8,312 nt of DNA from Actinomycetota bacterium (GTDB taxonomy: Bacteria; Actinomycetota; Thermoleophilia; RBG-16-64-13): assembly GCA_003157225.1 (NCBI GenBank), contig PMIZ01000267.1, positions 1 to 8,312 of the forward strand, given 5' to 3'. Every line of letters begins with the position of its first letter. The first letter of the stretch is position 1. Below the pieces are notes generated by a model. The model was not told the DNA's origin and ran no database searches. It worked only from the letters and a program-made list of their open reading frames with translations. The translations under genes were made by a program, and so were the position numbers. This document shows positions 5,544 to 8,312 of the stretch, piece by piece.

Positions 5544-8312
5544 TCAGACTCCGTACGCCTCCGCGAGCAACGCGACCGGATGCACCGTCTCGAGACCGGT
5601 GGCATGAGCCAACTGCATGCGGCAGGTGCTGCACTCGCTGGCGAGCAGGTCGGGCGCCAGCTCGGCAACGCGGTCGAAAAGCGGTCTTCCCACCCGCATG
5701 GACAAGTCGTAGGTGTGGGCCTTCATCCCGAAGGTTCCCGCCATTCCGCAACAGCCGGCAGCCAGGTCGATCACCTCTACGCCCGGTATCTCCCGGAGCA
5801 GCTCGAGGGCCGGGCTGCCGATCTGCTGCGCCTTGAGGTGACAGGGCTGGTGGTAGCCCATGCGGAGCGGCGCGCCGCTGGTAGTCGGATGAGCGGAGGC
5901 TGCCTGCCCGGCGGCGCCGTGTGAGTGCAGCGGGCCGGCCGTCGGAGCGGCCTCCGGGTAGTCTGCGCGGCGCCGCACCAGGAACTCGCCGAGGTCGTGC
6001 GTGGCGTTGGCCACCAACGAGCAGTCGGGGCTGCTGACGTAGTCGGGGTAGTGGACTTTGAAAGCGAAGCTCGCTGTCGGCTCGGCACTGACGACCTCCG
6101 CTCCAGCCTTCACGTACGGCAGCACGGCCTTCAGGTTGAATTGCGCCGTCTCGCGGGCCTTGCCGGCGTAGCCGTACAGCATCTCCGGGATGCCGCTGGA
6201 CCGTTGCTCGGGCACCACGACGTCGACGCCATGGGCTCGCAGCACCCGGCACACCGTTTGGCCTAGCTCCGGATCGTTGTAGTTGGCGAAGAGATCGCAG
6301 AAGTAGGCAATGGTGGGCGCAACGGTGGGTGGGGCCGCGGCGTGACCCGCCGGCTCCGGCAGGCCGGGGGCGCTGCCGCCTTCGGCCGGCAGCGCGGCGC
6401 TTGCAGGCGAAGCCACACCCTTCTGGAAGGTCCTTCTCGCGAAGCGCGCCATCGGCCGGCGCCTGTCGATCCCCAGAAGCGGTTCGGCTAGGCGCCTCAG
6501 CGCCGGTTGGTTGACGATCCGGTTGGCGAGCGGGGCGGCGAGGGAACCGAGCCGCGAGACGGTCTCCGCCCGGCCGAGCAGCATGTCGACCGGTGAGCCC
6601 CGGTGCGCCGCCCGGTACTTGCTCTTCGCCTCCAACATCAGCTTGGGGATGTTCACGTTGGACGGGCACTCAACGGCGCACATGCCACACTCGATGCAGT
6701 AGTCGGTGACTACCTTCGTCGCGGCTGCGCCGTATGTGCCCTCCGGGTCGAGAGCTCCGCTGATGACGGCCCTCAGCAAGTTGGCCTTCGCCCGAGGAGA
6801 GGCGTGCTCCCGGCGGGTGGCTTTGTACGTGGGACACATGGTCGCAACGACGGTGCTCTTGCACACCGCGCACCCGTGGCATCGTTCGATCTCGCTCTCG
6901 TAGCCCCCGGGCACGAAGTGCAGCGTGGGGGTCTGTGGCAGCGTCCTGTACCCTTCCTCGTAGCGCACGTTCGCGAAAAGAGTGTGCCGGGGCTCCTGCG
7001 GCCCGACCTTCTTGCCCGGGTTCAGCAAAGCGTCGGGATCGAATGCATTCTTGATTCGAACGAAAAGGGAGTAGATCTCTTCCCCGTACATCTCCTTCAT
7101 GCGCGGGGTATGTACCAGACCATCCCCGTGCTCTCCGGCCATCGTGCCTCTCACTCCCAGCACGTAGGCCGACACCTCGTCGTAGATGCGCTGCATCTTG
7201 CGCTGGTCGTCGGGATCCCGCTGGTCCAGCACCGGCCGGGTGTGGATGTTGCCGTCGCCGACGTGGCCCACCATAATGGCTTGGACGCCCTCGCGGTCGA
7301 AGAGTCGCTGGAGGAAAGCGACGCAGGCCGGCAGCTCGGTCGGATGGACGGTGATGTCCTCGATGAAGGGTTGCGGCTGGCGGGGCCCGGGCATGCGCTG
7401 CATCAGCGCGACGGCCGACTTTCGCACCTTCCAGAGATGCTCGGTCTCGGCGGCGCTAGCCGCGCGAACAAGGCGGAGGGCGGCTGTGTGGTCCAGATGG
7501 CGTTTCAGCAGCGAGAAGCTTTCGTCGACCTCCTGATCGTCGTGGCCCTCGAACTCGATGAGGAGCGCGGTATCGGTGGCTTCGGGGAGCATGGCGTCCA
7601 CCCGGGAGTCGTGCTTGCGGACCGCGCTGAGGAACCGCGAGTCCATGATCTCGACGGCCGTCGGCGACAGAGCCAGGATGCCGGGCACCGCCTCCCCTGA
7701 GGTGAAGATGGACGGGAAGTAAGCCATGGCGATGCCTCGCCTTGCAGGCAGCGGCACCAGGTTGAGCGTCGCCTCGGTGACAAGGCCGAGCGTTCCCTCG
7801 GCGCCCACGAACAGCCGCTGCAGGTGGGCAAGCCGAGTTGTGCCGCTCGGCGGGCTCTCGTCGAGCACTGCCTCCACCCGGTAGCCGCACGAGTTCTTGA
7901 CCACACGGGGCGCGCCGGCCCGGATCATCTCCTGACCGGCGCGAAGATCGGGCAACACCGAGGCGAAGGCTCTGCTCGAAGGTGAGGCGCCTGCCAGGAA
8001 GGCCGACATCTCCTCCCCGTCGAGCTCGAACGGCGCGGCCCGAAAGAAGCTTCCCCCGGCCAGCACGAGCTCAAGCGCCAGCACGTGGTCTATCGTGCCT
8101 CCATACGCCACCGAACGGGCCCCCGAGGCATTCGTGCCGATCATGCCACCCAGGCTGCAGTGGTTCTCGCTCGAAGGGTCGGGAGCGAAGAAAGCGCCGT
8201 AGGGCAGGAGGTGCCGGTTGAGAGAGGCCATGACCACGCCGGGCTGCACGCGCACCCAGGAGGCGTCAGGCGCTACCTCGAGGACGGCGTTCATGTAGCG
8301 GGTGAAGTCCAC
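5544..8312 (-). CDS. FAD-linked 2-hydroxyacid dehydrogenase fused to Fe-S/CCG domains (N-terminus outside window)
   Basis: A GlcD-type flavoprotein fused to a GlcF/GlpC-like iron-sulfur part; characterised relatives oxidise D-lactate, glycolate or D-2-hydroxyglutarate (for example E. coli YdiJ). 922 residues are visible. The frame runs off the right edge and the first part of the FAD PCMH domain is missing, perhaps 100 residues. Visible parts: FAD-binding PDPSSENHCSLGGMIGTNASG (from about 45); the FAD-oxidase C-terminal domain with GHVGDGNIHTRP (349-360), GEHGDG (393-398) and DPDALLNPGKK (425-435); two 4Fe-4S sites, C478-x2-C481-x2-C484-x8-C493-P and C539-x2-C542-x2-C545-x3-C549-P; then two CCG-type domains (about 669-780 and 816-915). 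The second has HQPCHL, GCCGMAG and ECSTC. The first has SSG instead of CCG. Ala/Pro-rich linkers lie at about 632-665 and 786-815. No membrane segment was noticed. It converges on the tautomerase gene. The exact substrate cannot be read from sequence. Confidence 0.9.
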   Translation of the reverse strand: MDFTRYMNAVLEVAPDASWVRVQPGVVMASLNRHLLPYGAFFAPDPSSENHCSLGGMIGTNASGARSVAYGGTIDHVLALELVLAGGSFFRAAPFELDGEEMSAFLAGASPSSRAFASVLPDLRAGQEMIRAGAPRVVKNSCGYRVEAVLDESPPSGTTRLAHLQRLFVGAEGTLGLVTEATLNLVPLPARRGIAMAYFPSIFTSGEAVPGILALSPTAVEIMDSRFLSAVRKHDSRVDAMLPEATDTALLIEFEGHDDQEVDESFSLLKRHLDHTAALRLVRAASAAETEHLWKVRKSAVALMQRMPGPRQPQPFIEDITVHPTELPACVAFLQRLFDREGVQAIMVGHVGDGNIHTRPVLDQRDPDDQRKMQRIYDEVSAYVLGVRGTMAGEHGDGLVHTPRMKEMYGEEIYSLFVRIKNAFDPDALLNPGKKVGPQEPRHTLFANVRYEEGYRTLPQTPTLHFVPGGYESEIERCHGCAVCKSTVVATMCPTYKATRREHASPRAKANLLRAVISGALDPEGTYGAAATKVVTDYCIECGMCAVECPSNVNIPKLMLEAKSKYRAAHRGSPVDMLLGRAETVSRLGSLAAPLANRIVNQPALRRLAEPLLGIDRRRPMARFARRTFQKGVASPASAALPAEGGSAPGLPEPAGHAAAPPTVAPTIAYFCDLFANYNDPELGQTVCRVLRAHGVDVVVPEQRSSGIPEMLYGYAGKARETAQFNLKAVLPYVKAGAEVVSAEPTASFAFKVHYPDYVSSPDCSLVANATHDLGEFLVRRRADYPEAAPTAGPLHSHGAAGQAASAHPTTSGAPLRMGYHQPCHLKAQQIGSPALELLREIPGVEVIDLAAGCCGMAGTFGMKAHTYDLSMRVGRPLFDRVAELAPDLLASECSTCRMQLAHATGLETVHPVALLAEAYGV

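Noticed and set aside
5470..6669. 399-codon minus-strand open frame overlapping the large dehydrogenase in another frame
   Set aside because: Arg/Pro/Gly-rich shadow of the GlcF-like part; the other frame carries all Fe-S motifs.
6603..7700. 365-codon plus-strand open frame opposite the dehydrogenase
   Set aside because: It is antisense to the FAD-oxidase domain with its conserved GDGN and GEHGDG motifs; no independent evidence for coding.

Overview
The window is GC-rich bacterial DNA encoding central carbon and redox metabolism. I see no phage, transposon, CRISPR or RNA-gene signal. The lineage cannot be fixed from the sequence. High GC, a two-subunit oxygen-sensitive class I fumarase, and a succinate dehydrogenase with two three-helix anchor subunits carrying four equivalent helix histidines fit an anaerobic or facultative high-GC lineage (for example deep Actinomycetota or Chloroflexota) that probably uses menaquinone. 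That placement is inference.

Layout. Positions 1-354 (minus) hold the N-terminal third of tryptophanyl-tRNA synthetase. Its -10-like box lies so close to the ATG that the transcript may be leaderless. Positions 355-476 are the divergent intergenic region, with an AT-rich perfect 7-bp inverted repeat at 395-410. Positions 477-5102 (plus) hold a compact six-gene operon: fumarase alpha, fumarase beta, sdhC, sdhD, sdhA, sdhB. Stops and starts overlap by 1-4 nt at every junction except sdhD-sdhA, which has a 16-nt gap. A strong GC-rich hairpin terminator (5158-5193) ends the operon. Positions 5297-5482 (plus) encode a small 4-oxalocrotonate tautomerase-family protein. Positions 5544-8312 (minus, convergent) hold most of a large fused FAD-linked 2-hydroxyacid dehydrogenase with ferredoxin-type and CCG iron-sulfur domains. 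Its N-terminus lies beyond the window.

How the genes work together. The operon encodes two consecutive TCA steps, succinate to fumarate (membrane complex) and fumarate to malate (soluble Fe-S hydratase), run forwards or in reverse. The convergent flavo-iron-sulfur enzyme probably feeds electrons from a 2-hydroxyacid such as D-lactate, glycolate or D-2-hydroxyglutarate into the respiratory chain or another acceptor. The role of the tautomerase is unknown.

I did not find a new biological system. The points most worth a second look are the near-duplicate SdhC/SdhD anchors with four equivalently placed histidines (a predicted di-heme type A complex), the possibly leaderless trpS start, the AT-rich dyad between the divergent units, a Cys-Cys to Ser-Ser change in the first CCG domain of the large dehydrogenase, and the loss of Arg39 in the tautomerase.
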